From NCBI RefSeq assembly GCF_009733815.1, contig NZ_WNXY01000013.1, forward strand, positions 62,001 to 126,000: a stretch of 64,000 bases of DNA, read 5' to 3'. Origin of the DNA: Pseudactinotalea suaedae. GTDB taxonomy: Bacteria; Actinomycetota; Actinomycetes; Actinomycetales; Beutenbergiaceae. Position 1 is the stretch's first letter. Every line of letters begins with the position of its first letter. The translations under genes and the position numbers were made by a program. The notes beneath the pieces are model-generated. The model saw nothing but the letters and a program-made list of their open reading frames with translations. It had not been told where the DNA came from and ran no database searches. This document shows, one piece after another, positions 16,944 to 25,450 of this stretch.

Positions 16944-17405
16944 ATGGGCACCGTCACGATCGCCGTCGTCGTCGTTCTGGCTCTCGACTTCGTGAACACC
17001 GGGGCCTTCCTGGCCTTCACGACGATGGTGAGCCCTGCACTCCGTGACGCGGCCGAGCCGCGAGCGGCAGCCGACCTTATGCGCGACATCAACCTCAGGG
17101 CTCCCCGCTCGCTCTTCATGGTGCCTTTCATCGGCGCCCCGCTCGCCGCCGTCTTCGCCGGCGTGCTCCTGGTCACCAGCGGTGGCGCGGAAGCCGCTCC
17201 GTGGATGATCGCCGCGATCGCAGCGACCCTGCTGGCCTTTGTCGTCAGCGTGGCCGTGAACATCCCGTGGAACGATCGCCTCGCGCGAGAACGCGACCGG
17301 GGAGCGACGTGGTCGGCCTTCACCCGGACGTGGTCGCGCGCGAACACCCTGCGCTGCGTTCTCTCCTTTCTCGGGGCGGTCGCAGCCACGGTCGCGCTCG
17401 TGTGA
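16944..17405 (+). CDS. DUF1772 (anthrone oxygenase-like) membrane protein
   Basis: This 153-residue protein has four hydrophobic segments and the DUF1772 pattern: an N-terminal helix with FVNTGAFLAFTTMVSPAL, then NIPWNDRL and W--F-R-W-RAN-LR near the C-terminus. Some relatives act as anthrone oxygenases in polyketide pathways, but most are uncharacterised membrane proteins. No biosynthetic cluster is nearby, so I would not claim a reaction. It stands alone between the TauE-type and HIT genes. Confidence 0.75.
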   Translation: MGTVTIAVVVVLALDFVNTGAFLAFTTMVSPALRDAAEPRAAADLMRDINLRAPRSLFMVPFIGAPLAAVFAGVLLVTSGGAEAAPWMIAAIAATLLAFVVSVAVNIPWNDRLARERDRGATWSAFTRTWSRANTLRCVLSFLGAVAATVALV

Positions 17406-17475
17406 CGTCACGTCGCCTGGATCGACGACGATCGCGTGCTGACCCCGATGGACGCCTGAGTACGCTCGCCAGGTG

Positions 17476-17817
17476 ATGCCGTACTCCGGGGACGACTTCT
17501 ACTGCGATGTGGCGATCCCCCGGCGGGAGCCGCTGGTCGTGGTTCACGAGGACAACGACGTGCTCGCGTTCCACCACACGCGCCCGTTCTGGCCGGTGCA
17601 CGTCGTGGTCGTCCCGAAGGTCCACGTCGACTCGTTGCTGACGCTGCAGGATGCCGCACTGGCCGCACGGCTGCTCGAGGTGGTGCAGTCGGTCGCCGCC
17701 GACGTCGTGGCGGAGCACGGCAGTGCCAGCGTCATGACCAACCTCGGCGGCTACCAGGACTCGAAGCACCTGCATGTCCACGTCCACTCGGGAGAGGCGC
17801 TCTCCCGCGCGCTGTGA
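17476..17817 (+). CDS. HIT family nucleotide-binding protein
   Basis: This 113-residue protein has the histidine triad HLHVHVH at residues 98-104, the hallmark of nucleotide hydrolases/transferases that cleave purine phosphoramidates or dinucleoside polyphosphates. The upstream half carries the fold's HEDNDVLAFHH and the WPVHVVVVPKVH strand. The length is typical of the HINT/PKCI-like branch. The ATG at 17476 is preferred to the adjacent GTG at 17473. It ends 90 bp before the next gene in the same direction. Confidence 0.92.
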   Translation: MPYSGDDFYCDVAIPRREPLVVVHEDNDVLAFHHTRPFWPVHVVVVPKVHVDSLLTLQDAALAARLLEVVQSVAADVVAEHGSASVMTNLGGYQDSKHLHVHVHSGEALSRAL

Positions 17818-17906
17818 CCGGGCGGTCGACGCCAGGACGCCCCTGCGGTCCTCGTCGCTCGCAATGCCCTCGACCCCGCGGCCTCCGAGCGGCGAGGATC
17901 GAGGCG

Positions 17907-18821
17907 ATGCGCACCCGGATGCACGACGACGAGAACCTCACCGACGCCGCTCTCGCCAGGCGGTTGCTGGCCGACCAGCTGCCCGAGTGGGCGGACCTGC
18001 CGCTGAGGGCGGTCGAGCACTTCGGGACCGATCACGACGTCTACCAGCTCGGCGAGGAGATGTCGCTCCGGCTGCCGCGGACCGCGTGGGCCGCCGCGCA
18101 GGCCCAGAAGGAGGCGGCGCTGCTGCCGCGCCTGGCTCCGCTGGTGAGCCTCGCGCTGCCGCGGGTGCTGGCCCTCGGCCGAGCCACGCCGTACTACCCG
18201 TTGGGCTGGTCGGTGCAGTCCTGGTTGCCGGGTCGGGACCTCGTCGGGCGAGCGCTCGACGGCGACACGCGCCTCGCGGGTGACCTCGCCGGCTTCGTCG
18301 CCTCGCTCCGGGCGGTGAGCACGGCCGATGCGCCGCCGCGGCGCCCCGGCGCTCGCGGTGGTGACCTGGCGGAGCATGATGGCACGGTCGAGCAGCGGAT
18401 CGCCGAGCTCGGCGACCGGGTCGACGGCGCCGCGCTGGCCCGTGCCTGGCAGCAGTCCCGGGCCGCCGGCGCACCGGGCGAGGAGCGGTGGACCCACGGC
18501 GACCTGCTGCCGGGCAACCTGCTCACCACCGACGGCGTGCTCACCGCGGCGATCGACCTCGGTGCGCTGAACGTGACCGACCCGGCGCTGGACCTCACCC
18601 CGTGCTGGTACCTGTTCGGCGGCGTCGAGACCGCTGCCGCGCGGCGCTTCCTCGGTGACCTGAGCGCTCCGGAGGCCGACGTGCTCCGGGCTCGCGGCTG
18701 GGCGCAGCTGCAGGCGCTCAACGCGCTCCCGTACTACTGGGACACCAACCCCGGCATGGTGCGGCTCGCGGGCGCGGCACTCCGGCTGATCACCGCGGAG
18801 GTCGCGCACGCCCCGGCGTGA
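17907..18821 (+). CDS. Aminoglycoside phosphotransferase family protein
   Basis: This 304-residue protein has the APH/choline-kinase fold. The catalytic loop reads THGDLLPGNLL and the metal-binding segment AAIDLGALN (IDLG in place of the usual IDFG/IDWE). Substrates of such orphan proteins range from antibiotics to small metabolites and cannot be read here. The ATG at 17907 is chosen because GAGGATCGAGG lies ahead of it; an earlier in-frame start at 17814 adds a low-complexity Arg/Pro stretch and overlaps the HIT gene. It ends stop-to-stop with the convergent VOC gene. Confidence 0.82.
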   Translation: MRTRMHDDENLTDAALARRLLADQLPEWADLPLRAVEHFGTDHDVYQLGEEMSLRLPRTAWAAAQAQKEAALLPRLAPLVSLALPRVLALGRATPYYPLGWSVQSWLPGRDLVGRALDGDTRLAGDLAGFVASLRAVSTADAPPRRPGARGGDLAEHDGTVEQRIAELGDRVDGAALARAWQQSRAAGAPGEERWTHGDLLPGNLLTTDGVLTAAIDLGALNVTDPALDLTPCWYLFGGVETAAARRFLGDLSAPEADVLRARGWAQLQALNALPYYWDTNPGMVRLAGAALRLITAEVAHAPA

Positions 18822-19217
18822 TCACGCGACGCAGAACTCGTTCCCCTCCGGGTCGAGCATCACGACGTGGCCGAGCACGCTGCCCCGCTCGTCGCGATAT
18901 CGCTCCTCCCGGACCACCGTGGCACCGAGCGCCGCCAGCTCGGCGACCTTGGCGCGGATCTGACCGGTTCGCGCGGCCCAGTCCCAGGGTGGCTCGCCCG
19001 CGACCCGGACGTCGATGTGGAACCTGTTCTTCGCCGTCTTGCCCTCAGGTACCCGCAGGAACCCGATCGCGGGACCGCGGCCCTCGGCATCGACGATCGA
19101 GGCGCCGTCGGGCTCGTCGTACCCCGGCTCGGGCACGTAGCCCAGCGCGGTCGCCCAGAACGCGGCGAGCGCGTGCGGGTCGCTCGCGTCGCCGCCGAGC
19201 GTCCAGTGCACCGCCAT
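18822..19217 (-). CDS. VOC (glyoxalase-like) family protein
   Basis: This 131-residue protein shows the glyoxalase/bleomycin-resistance-like fold: an N-terminal WTLGGDASDPHALAAFWATALGY, the middle NRFHIDVRV strand with a metal-ligand-like histidine, and the terminal VVMLDPEGNEFCVA. It resembles the glyoxalase-like domain group of unknown substrate that is abundant in actinobacteria, and is a relative of the gene at 31155. Its stop codon directly abuts the stop of the convergent phosphotransferase-like gene. Confidence 0.85.
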   Translation of the reverse strand: MAVHWTLGGDASDPHALAAFWATALGYVPEPGYDEPDGASIVDAEGRGPAIGFLRVPEGKTAKNRFHIDVRVAGEPPWDWAARTGQIRAKVAELAALGATVVREERYRDERGSVLGHVVMLDPEGNEFCVA

Positions 19218-19280
19218 GGCCTCACGGTAGGAGCGTTCCCGGACGCGGCGCTTCCGCGGTGGTCGCGCCGCTGCGCCGGT

Positions 19281-20270
19281 TCAGCTCGTCGGTGCGTCCG
19301 CGGGGATCAGCCCGGCGCTGCGGAGGTCGTCCCAGAGCTCGGCGGGCACCTCGGCGGCGGCGCGGGCCACCGCCTCCTCGGCGTCGCCCACGTGGCGCAT
19401 CCCGATGACCGTGGACACCACGGCCGGATGGGCGTTCACGAACGCCAGCGCGGCCTCCGGCAGGGTGACGCCGTGACGCTCGCAGACGTCGGCGATCGCA
19501 TGCGCCCGCTCGATGCGCTCGGCGGGTGCGCGGACGTAGTCGAAGGTGGCGTCGGCGCCCGGCCGGTCGACGGCGAGCAGGCCCGAGTTGTAGACGCCGC
19601 CGATCACGACCCCCACCCCGCGCTCGGTCGCCGCGGGCATCAGGTCCGCCAGTGCGGACTGGTCGAGCAGCGTGTACCGGCCGGCGCACAGCACCACGTC
19701 GATGTCGCACTCGCGCACGAACCGCGTCAGCGGCGCGGAGTAGTTCATGCCGGCGCCGACCGCGCGCAGCACGCCCTCCTCGCGGAGCTCGATCAGGGCC
19801 GGCATCGCCTCGGCCACCGCCTCGTCCATGCGTTCGTCGGGGTCGTGCAGGAAGGCGATGTCGATCCGGTCGAGGCCGAGCCGCTCCAACGAGTCCTCGA
19901 TGGAGCGGCGGATACCGTCACGCGACAGGTCCCACTCCCGGCGCAGCGTCGCGGGCACCGCGAACCCCTCGGCGAGGTCCTCGGCGTCGGGCTGCAAGGA
20001 GGGCACGAGCAGTCGGCCGACCTTGGTCGAGAGCACGAAGTCGTCGCGGGTGCGCTCGGCGAGCAGCGCACCCAGCCGCCGCTCGGACAGACCCAGGCCG
20101 TAGTGCGGGGCGGTGTCCACGTACCGCACGCCCGCCGCCCAGGCGGTCTCGAAGGTCTCGCGCACCGTCTCGTCGCTGCGCGCGGCGCCGAGGTTGCCGG
20201 CCTGCGCACCACCGAGGCCGACCGTGGTGAGCCGCACGTCCGGACGCTGGGGGAGAGCTCGTGTCTGCAT
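19281..20270 (-). CDS. Aldo/keto reductase, L-fucose/D-threo-aldose dehydrogenase-like
   Basis: This 329-residue NADP-dependent oxidoreductase has the AKR barrel with TVGLGGAQAGNL at the start, YVDTAPHYGLGLSERRLG carrying the catalytic Asp-Tyr part, STKVGRLL with the lysine, and FLHDPDE. The pattern is that of D-threo-aldose 1-dehydrogenase / L-fucose dehydrogenase relatives. The window also holds an alpha-L-fucosidase gene at 51756, so fucose oxidation is a tempting but unproven link. ATG at 20270 is preferred to GTG at 20279 on ribosome-site spacing. Confidence 0.85.
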   Translation of the reverse strand: MQTRALPQRPDVRLTTVGLGGAQAGNLGAARSDETVRETFETAWAAGVRYVDTAPHYGLGLSERRLGALLAERTRDDFVLSTKVGRLLVPSLQPDAEDLAEGFAVPATLRREWDLSRDGIRRSIEDSLERLGLDRIDIAFLHDPDERMDEAVAEAMPALIELREEGVLRAVGAGMNYSAPLTRFVRECDIDVVLCAGRYTLLDQSALADLMPAATERGVGVVIGGVYNSGLLAVDRPGADATFDYVRAPAERIERAHAIADVCERHGVTLPEAALAFVNAHPAVVSTVIGMRHVGDAEEAVARAAAEVPAELWDDLRSAGLIPADAPTS

Positions 20271-20299
20271 CGAGATCACACCCTAGGGCCGCGCCGGGG

Positions 20300-21058
20300 T
20301 CAGGAGTAGTACAACGCCACGGGTCTGCCGTCGATGTCCCGGACGTCGACCGGGGTGTCGTAGACCGCCTCGAGCACGTCGGGGTCCATCACCTCGCCGG
20401 CGGCCGCGTCGGCCACCACCCTCCCGGCCCGCATCGCGACGATCCGGTCGGCGTAGGTGGCGGCGAAGTTGATGTCGTGGAGGACGACGACGATGCGCTT
20501 GTCGAGCTCGTCGGCCATCCGCCGCAGCAGCCTCATGATCTCGGTCATGTGGCGCAGGTCGAGGTTGTTGAGCGGCTCGTCGAGCAGCACGTAGCGCGTG
20601 TCCTGGGCGAGCACCATCGCGATGAACGCGCGCTGCCGCTGACCACCGGACAGCTCGTCGAGGAACCGGCCGCGGTAGGCGTCGAGCTCCAGGTAGTCGA
20701 TCGCACGCTCGATGTGGTCCCGGTCGGTCACGGTGAGACGTCCGCGCGAGTGCGGGAACCGCCCGAACTCGACCAGGTCGTGAACCGTCAGCCGGGCGGC
20801 GACGTGGTTGTCCTGCCGCAGCACCGCGAGCGCGGTGGCGAGCTCGCGCGAGGACGCCGTCGCGACGTCGACGCCGTCGACCACCACCCGGCCGTCGTCG
20901 GGCTTGAGCAGCCGCCCGACCAGGGAGAACAGCGTCGACTTGCCGGCACCGTTCGGCCCGATGAGCGCCGCGATGCCCTCACCCCCGAAGGTGAGGGAGA
21001 CGTCGTCGACGACGGTCGTGGCGCCGTAGCGCTTGGTGACGTTCTCGAGCGCGATCAT
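20300..21058 (-). CDS. Siderophore ABC importer, ATP-binding protein
   Basis: This 252-residue ATPase powers the iron-siderophore importer encoded upstream. Visible motifs are Walker A GPNGAGKST, the signature LSGGQRQRAFIAMVLAQ, Walker B YVLLDEP and the switch histidine VVVLHDIN, in the FecE/FhuC pattern. The ATG at 21058 overlaps the stop of the upstream permease as ATGA, so earlier in-frame starts inside the permease are rejected. It is the last gene of a four-gene operon with the YclNOPQ (petrobactin-type) composition. Confidence 0.95.
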   Translation of the reverse strand: MIALENVTKRYGATTVVDDVSLTFGGEGIAALIGPNGAGKSTLFSLVGRLLKPDDGRVVVDGVDVATASSRELATALAVLRQDNHVAARLTVHDLVEFGRFPHSRGRLTVTDRDHIERAIDYLELDAYRGRFLDELSGGQRQRAFIAMVLAQDTRYVLLDEPLNNLDLRHMTEIMRLLRRMADELDKRIVVVLHDINFAATYADRIVAMRAGRVVADAAAGEVMDPDVLEAVYDTPVDVRDIDGRPVALYYS

Positions 21059-22089
21059 CGCGCCCCCTTTCGCAGCACCAGGAAGAGGAAGAACAGGCCG
21101 CCGGCGAACTCGATGACCGTCGAGAGCGTGCCGGCGAAGCCGAAGAGCTGCTCCAGGACGAGCTGGCCGCCGATCAGGCAGAGCATGCCGATGCCGACGG
21201 CGGCGGGCAGCGTCCAGGTGTGCCGGAACGAGCCGGCGTAGGAGTACGCGAGGTTGGCCACGATCAGGCCGAAGAACAGGATCGGGCCGACCAGCGCCGT
21301 CGAGGCCGCGACCATGAGCGAGACGATCGGGAACAGCGTGAGCACCACGCGTCGGTGCTCCACCCCCAGGCCGATGGCGGCCGGGCTGCCCAGCGTCAGC
21401 ACGTCCAAGGTGCGCAGCAGCGGTACGAGCGCGATCGCGCCCACGAGCACGAGCGCGGCGGTGAGCGTCAGCAGCAGCTCGTCGGGCCGCGTCAGCGACG
21501 CGAACATCGCGTCGGAGAGGATCTGGAAGTCGAGCGGGTCGAGCATCCGCTGCATCCACTCGCTGAAGCTGCGGAAGAACACCCCCAGCACGATGCCGAC
21601 GAGCAGCATCAGGTGGACCGAGCGGCGCCGGCCCCCGAACAGCCAGCTGAACAGGGCGGCGCTGAACGCCATCATCACGCCGACCTGGACCAGCCAGAGC
21701 GTGACGGGGTCGAACCTCACGAACGACTGGGAGCCCAGGAAGAACACGATGAGCGTGGAGATCAGCACATAGAACGCGTCGAAACCCATGATCGACGGCG
21801 TGAGGATCCGGTTGCCCGTGATCGTGTGGAAGACGACCGTGGAGACGCCGACCGCCGTGGCGACCACGAGCATGGCCGCGACCGTGAGGCCACGGATCCG
21901 GAGCGCGAACGCCAGCGAGCCGGGCACGTCGGTGAACAGGTACACCACGACCGCCGCCACGATGACCGCGGCGAGCAGGGCCAGCCGGACCCAGGGCAGC
22001 GCCCACAGCTCGCGGATGCCACGCCTCGCACGGGTCGCGCGCGCGGGAGCGGCCGGCGCGGTGCCGATCTCGAAGGTCTCAGTGCGCAT
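21055..22089 (-). CDS. Siderophore ABC importer, permease 2
   Basis: This 344-residue FecCD-type permease has about nine hydrophobic segments and the family's GSPAAIGLGVEHRRVVLTLF stretch, the loop that contacts the ATPase. The start ATG at 22089 lies inside the end of the first permease gene (11-base overlap); an upstream Cys/Gly-rich extension in the same frame is rejected. The YclO-like branch fits best, given the YclQ-type binding protein of the operon. Confidence 0.93.
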   Translation of the reverse strand: MRTETFEIGTAPAAPARATRARRGIRELWALPWVRLALLAAVIVAAVVVYLFTDVPGSLAFALRIRGLTVAAMLVVATAVGVSTVVFHTITGNRILTPSIMGFDAFYVLISTLIVFFLGSQSFVRFDPVTLWLVQVGVMMAFSAALFSWLFGGRRRSVHLMLLVGIVLGVFFRSFSEWMQRMLDPLDFQILSDAMFASLTRPDELLLTLTAALVLVGAIALVPLLRTLDVLTLGSPAAIGLGVEHRRVVLTLFPIVSLMVAASTALVGPILFFGLIVANLAYSYAGSFRHTWTLPAAVGIGMLCLIGGQLVLEQLFGFAGTLSTVIEFAGGLFFLFLVLRKGAR

Positions 22090-23098
22090 GGCTCCGCCTC
22101 CGCAGCAGCAGCCAGAGGAACAGCGCCGCACCGATGATGCCGACGATCACCGACAGCGGGATCTCGTACGGGAAGCGGATCACGCGGGCGAGGATGTCGC
22201 ACGCGAGGACGAACACGGCGCTGAGACCGGCGACCCACGGGATCGCTCGGCGCACGTTGTCGCCGATGATGAGGCTGACGACGTTCGGCACCACGAGCCC
22301 GAGGAACGGGATCATCCCGGCCGTCACCAGCACCGCCGCGGTGATGACGGCGATGATCACCATCCCGATGCCGACCACGCGCCGGTAGTCGAGGCCGAGG
22401 TTGACGGCGAACTCCTCGCCGAGCCCGACCACGCTGAAGCGGTCGGCGGCGAACCACGCCACCACGACCATCGCCGCGGCGATCCAGACCAGCTCGTACC
22501 GGCCCTGCATCACGGTCGAGAAGCTGCCCTGGGCCCACTGCCCGAGCGACTGCAGCAGGTCGAGCCGGTAGGCGAAGAACGTCGTCACCGAGCCGACGAC
22601 GCCACCGAGCATGATGCCGACGATCGGCACCAGCACGAGCTGCCGCACCGGGATGGCGCGGATGACGCGCAGGAACACCCAGGTGCCGAGCAGCCCGAAC
22701 GCCGCGGCGACGCCCATCTTGCCCATCACCGCCATCCCGGGCCAGAGCACCATGGTCAGCAGCATCCCGAAGGTCGCGAACTCGGTGACGCCGGTGGTGC
22801 CGGGCTCGACGAACTTGTTCCGCACGAGCATCTGCATGATGAGGCCCGCGATCCCGAGCGAGGCACCCACCAGCACGACGGCGATCGTGCGCGGCGCCCG
22901 GCTGGCCACCAGCAGGAACGCTGCGGTGCTCCCGCGGCCGCCGTCCAGCAGCGCCGCGGGCGAGACGTCCGAGACGCCGACGAACACGCTGAGCACCGTG
23001 AGCAGCACCAAGAGGACGCCGATCAGCGCCCCCACCCAGGTCCGTCGGGGACGGCGCTGGGCGGGGGCGCTGGCGATCGCGGCGACCGCTGTGCTCAC
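22079..23098 (-). CDS. Siderophore ABC importer, permease 1
   Basis: This 339-residue FecCD-type permease (YclN-like) forms the membrane channel with the second permease. The body shows SRAPRTIAVVLVGASLGIAG, the family's conserved early motif, and GMIPFLGLVVPNVV near the C-terminal half. The GTG at 23098 is chosen because it lies 26 bp after the binding-protein stop; reading further up would enter that gene. Iron uptake is the expected role. Confidence 0.93.
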   Translation of the reverse strand: MSTAVAAIASAPAQRRPRRTWVGALIGVLLVLLTVLSVFVGVSDVSPAALLDGGRGSTAAFLLVASRAPRTIAVVLVGASLGIAGLIMQMLVRNKFVEPGTTGVTEFATFGMLLTMVLWPGMAVMGKMGVAAAFGLLGTWVFLRVIRAIPVRQLVLVPIVGIMLGGVVGSVTTFFAYRLDLLQSLGQWAQGSFSTVMQGRYELVWIAAAMVVVAWFAADRFSVVGLGEEFAVNLGLDYRRVVGIGMVIIAVITAAVLVTAGMIPFLGLVVPNVVSLIIGDNVRRAIPWVAGLSAVFVLACDILARVIRFPYEIPLSVIVGIIGAALFLWLLLRRRSHAH

Positions 23099-23124
23099 GG
23101 GTGGATCTCGGTTCTGCTCGCGGC

Positions 23125-24135
23125 CTAGGAGACCTGCATGACGTCGTCGATCAGCAGCTGCGTGGTGGTGATGCCGCCGTAGACGATGTACCACGCGACC
23201 GGGTCGAGATAGACGATCGAGTCCGTGGTGTACGCGGTGGTCTGGTGCACGATCTCGTTGTCGAGGACCTGGGCCGCCGCACCGTTCTCGGCCTCACCGG
23301 TGGCGACGTCACGGTCGACGACCCACAGCACGTCCGGGTCGTGCTCGAGCAGGAACTCGAAGGAGATCGGCTCGCCGTGGGTGGCCGAGGCGATGTCGTC
23401 GACGACCGGCGTGACGCCGAAGACGTCGTAGAGCAGCCCGCCGCGCACGTTCGAGCTCCCGGCGTCGGAGCCCGAGGGCGCGAGCGCGTTGAGCTGCCCG
23501 CCCGAGACCATGACGCCGAGCCCGGTGCCGGCCGCGGCCGCCGCCGTCTTGGCCTCCTCGATGCCCTCGTCGAGCTCGGTCAGCGCGGCGGCTGCCTCGT
23601 CCTCGGCGCCGAGCACCTCGCCCAGGAGGCTGACGTTGCGCTCGAGCGTGTCGAGGTAGCTGCCGGTGATCCCGAGGTCGATCGTGGGCGCGATCTCGCT
23701 GAGGTCCTCGTACAGCGGCGCGGAACGACCGCCGATGATGATGAGGTCGGGCTGCTGCGACTCGATCTCGATGAGGTCGGCCTCGAACAGGGTGCCGGCG
23801 TTGAAGGCGTCCTCGGCGAGGAATCCCTGCAGGTAGTCGGGCACCGACTCCAGCGGCGCACCGGCGATCTCCCCGCCCAGAGAGCCGATCGTGTCGACGC
23901 TCGCCATCTCGAAGGCGACGATGCGCTGCGGGTCGAGCGGCACCTCGACGGTGGTCGCCTCGTAGACCGGCTCCTCGTCCTCACCCGCGACGTTGCGCTC
24001 CCAGGTGTAGCTGACGGTCTCGGCGGACGCGTCGTCGCCGCCGGCGCCGGCATCCCCCGCGGCCCCGCAACCGGCGACGACGAGGGCGGAGACCGCGATC
24101 AGCGAGACCGCGGCGAGTGGTCGGTGCGTGGACAT
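23125..24135 (-). CDS. Siderophore-binding lipoprotein, FatB/YclQ type
   Basis: This 336-residue lipoprotein captures ferric siderophore outside the membrane. A signal peptide ends in the lipobox VAGC with the modified cysteine at residue 23, followed by a Gly/Asp-rich linker. The fold shows two lobes with PQRIVAFEMASVDTIGSLG and QPDLIIIGGRSAPLYEDLSEIAPTI, as in FatB/YclQ binders of catecholate or petrobactin-like siderophores. It is the first gene behind an IdeR/DtxR-type box, so iron repression is expected. No siderophore synthesis genes are in the window. Confidence 0.93.
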   Translation of the reverse strand: MSTHRPLAAVSLIAVSALVVAGCGAAGDAGAGGDDASAETVSYTWERNVAGEDEEPVYEATTVEVPLDPQRIVAFEMASVDTIGSLGGEIAGAPLESVPDYLQGFLAEDAFNAGTLFEADLIEIESQQPDLIIIGGRSAPLYEDLSEIAPTIDLGITGSYLDTLERNVSLLGEVLGAEDEAAAALTELDEGIEEAKTAAAAAGTGLGVMVSGGQLNALAPSGSDAGSSNVRGGLLYDVFGVTPVVDDIASATHGEPISFEFLLEHDPDVLWVVDRDVATGEAENGAAAQVLDNEIVHQTTAYTTDSIVYLDPVAWYIVYGGITTTQLLIDDVMQVS

Positions 24136-24246
24136 GGCGAAGCTCCCAGGTGATAGGTCGACCCTGCGGCGGGCGCGCGACAGCGACGCGCGCCGCCGTC
24201 GGCTGTGATGCCCCCGCTGACGCGGATCACGGACGATGTCGTCCGT

Positions 24247-24265
24247 TAAGGCAAGCCTAACCTAA
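24247..24265. promoter_or_regulatory. IdeR/DtxR iron box upstream of siderophore importer
   Basis: TAAGGCAAGCCTAACCTAA matches the DtxR/IdeR consensus TTAGGTTAGCCTAACCTAA at 16 of 19 positions, with the right half perfect. It lies 112 bp ahead of the binding-protein start. Fe(II)-loaded IdeR would block transcription in iron-rich cells. The match is read directly; the regulator itself is not in the window. Confidence 0.85.
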
Positions 24266-24305
24266 CGTATATCGAGAGCTGCGCGGGCGCCGGTGCCCAC
24301 GATGT

Positions 24306-24370
24306 GGGAAAGCGCTCCGGGGTCACCTCGGTCCATGTGGCGGACCGCAGGTGCCCCAAAGCGCTTTCCC
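24306..24370. repeat. Long hairpin repeat, copy A
   Basis: A 65-nt inverted repeat: outer arms GGGAAAGCGCT / AGCGCTTTCCC (11 perfect pairs), then GGGG/CCCC, CACC/GGTG and CGGTCC/GGACCG, with a 7-nt loop. It lies downstream of the minus-strand aldo-keto reductase gene. A degenerate relative at 36696-36745 keeps the CGGTCCA and CCCCA-AGCGCTTTCC blocks at the same 26-base spacing. It could be a transcript-end hairpin or a dispersed repeat. Confidence 0.75.
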
Positions 24371-24429
24371 GGGAGAGACGGGGACGGGCGAGAGGGGAGA
24401 CGGGGAGAGAGGGGAAGGGGGAGGGGGAA
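24371..24429 (-). other. Polypyrimidine tract after aldo-keto reductase gene
   Basis: On the minus strand, the 59 bases right after the stop codon are almost all C and T (four G). A C-rich, G-poor stretch followed by a strong hairpin is what a Rho-loading site with a pause would look like. It may also adopt unusual DNA structure. The composition is seen; both roles are inferred. Confidence 0.5.
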
Positions 24430-25410
24430 CTACCAGGCGTAGGCCTCGGGGGCCGGGTTGCTGCCCTTCGGGAAGGGCGCCGGGAAGAGCTCCTCGAGGC
24501 GGTCGAGGGCGGCGTCGTCGAGGTCGATCTCGGGCACCCGGAGGCTGTCGGTCAGCTGCTCGATGGTGCGCGGGCCGATGATCGGCGCGGTCACCGCCGG
24601 GCGCGTCAGCAGCCAGGCGAGCGCGACGTCCGCGGGCTTCTCGCCGATGTCGGAGCACAGCTCCTCGTACGCGGTCAGCACCTCACGGTTCTTCTCGATG
24701 CCCTCGGTGTTCGCGGTGCCGCGGCCCTCGACGCCGTCACGCTCCTTGGCGAGCACGCCACCCAGCAGACCACCCGCGAGGGGCGACCACGGGATCACGC
24801 CGAGCCCGTGGTGCTCGGCTGCCGGCAGCACCTCGAGCTCGACCCAGCGCGACATCAGGTTGTACAGCGACTGCTCGCTGACGAGCCCGACCATGCCCAG
24901 CGAGGCCGCCACGCCCTGCGCGGTGGCGATGTGCCAGCCGGCGAAGTTCGAGGACCCGACGTAGAGGATCTTGCCCTGCTGCCGCAGCACGCTCATCGCT
25001 TCCCAGATCTCGTCCCAGGGGGTCTCCCGGTCGACGTGGTGCATCTGGTAGAGGTCGATGTAGTCGGTCTGCAGCCGCTTCAGCGAGGCGTCCGCGGCGC
25101 GACGGATGTTGAGCGCCGAGAGCTTGCCCTCGTTGGGCCAGTCACCCATGTCGCCGTAGAGCTTGGTAGCGAGCACGGTGCGCTCGCGGCGACCGCCGCC
25201 GCTGGCGAACCAGCGGCCGAGGATCTCCTCGGTCTCGCCGGGCTGGGTGCCGTAGCGGTTGGCGGTGTCGAAGAAGTTGAGGCCGTTCTCGTGAGCGGCG
25301 TCCATGATCGAGTGGCTGTCGGCCTCGCTGGTGCGGGGGCCGAAGTTCATCGTGCCCAGGCACAGCGGGGCGACCTTGAGGCCGGTGCGGCCGAGTTGGC
25401 GATAGTCCAT
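24430..25410 (-). CDS. Aldo/keto reductase
   Basis: This 326-residue NADPH-dependent reductase belongs to the YajO/Kv-beta-like AKR branch. It shows LGTMNFGPRTSEADS at the start, NFFDTANRYG with the catalytic Asp-Tyr, ATKLYGDMGDWPN with the lysine, QMHHVDRETPWDE with the histidine, and GSSNFAGWHIATAQ. The substrate is unknown; this branch reduces a broad range of aldehydes and ketones. It stands alone, with a polypyrimidine tract and a long hairpin after its stop. Confidence 0.9.
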   Translation of the reverse strand: MDYRQLGRTGLKVAPLCLGTMNFGPRTSEADSHSIMDAAHENGLNFFDTANRYGTQPGETEEILGRWFASGGGRRERTVLATKLYGDMGDWPNEGKLSALNIRRAADASLKRLQTDYIDLYQMHHVDRETPWDEIWEAMSVLRQQGKILYVGSSNFAGWHIATAQGVAASLGMVGLVSEQSLYNLMSRWVELEVLPAAEHHGLGVIPWSPLAGGLLGGVLAKERDGVEGRGTANTEGIEKNREVLTAYEELCSDIGEKPADVALAWLLTRPAVTAPIIGPRTIEQLTDSLRVPEIDLDDAALDRLEELFPAPFPKGSNPAPEAYAW

Positions 25411-25450
25411 GTCTCGAACCTACTGGCCGAGGGCGCCCGGGCGTCTGCGA

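Noticed and set aside
13456-16995. A 1179-codon open reading frame on the plus strand over the sulfur operon
   Set aside because: It is antisense to sir, cysH and EcsC, has Arg/Gly/Val-rich composition typical of GC-rich antisense frames, and shows no domain motif.
20300-22006. Long version of the siderophore ATPase (568 codons)
   Set aside because: The upstream part is an out-of-frame reading of the permease; the ATPase starts at the ATGA overlap at 21058.
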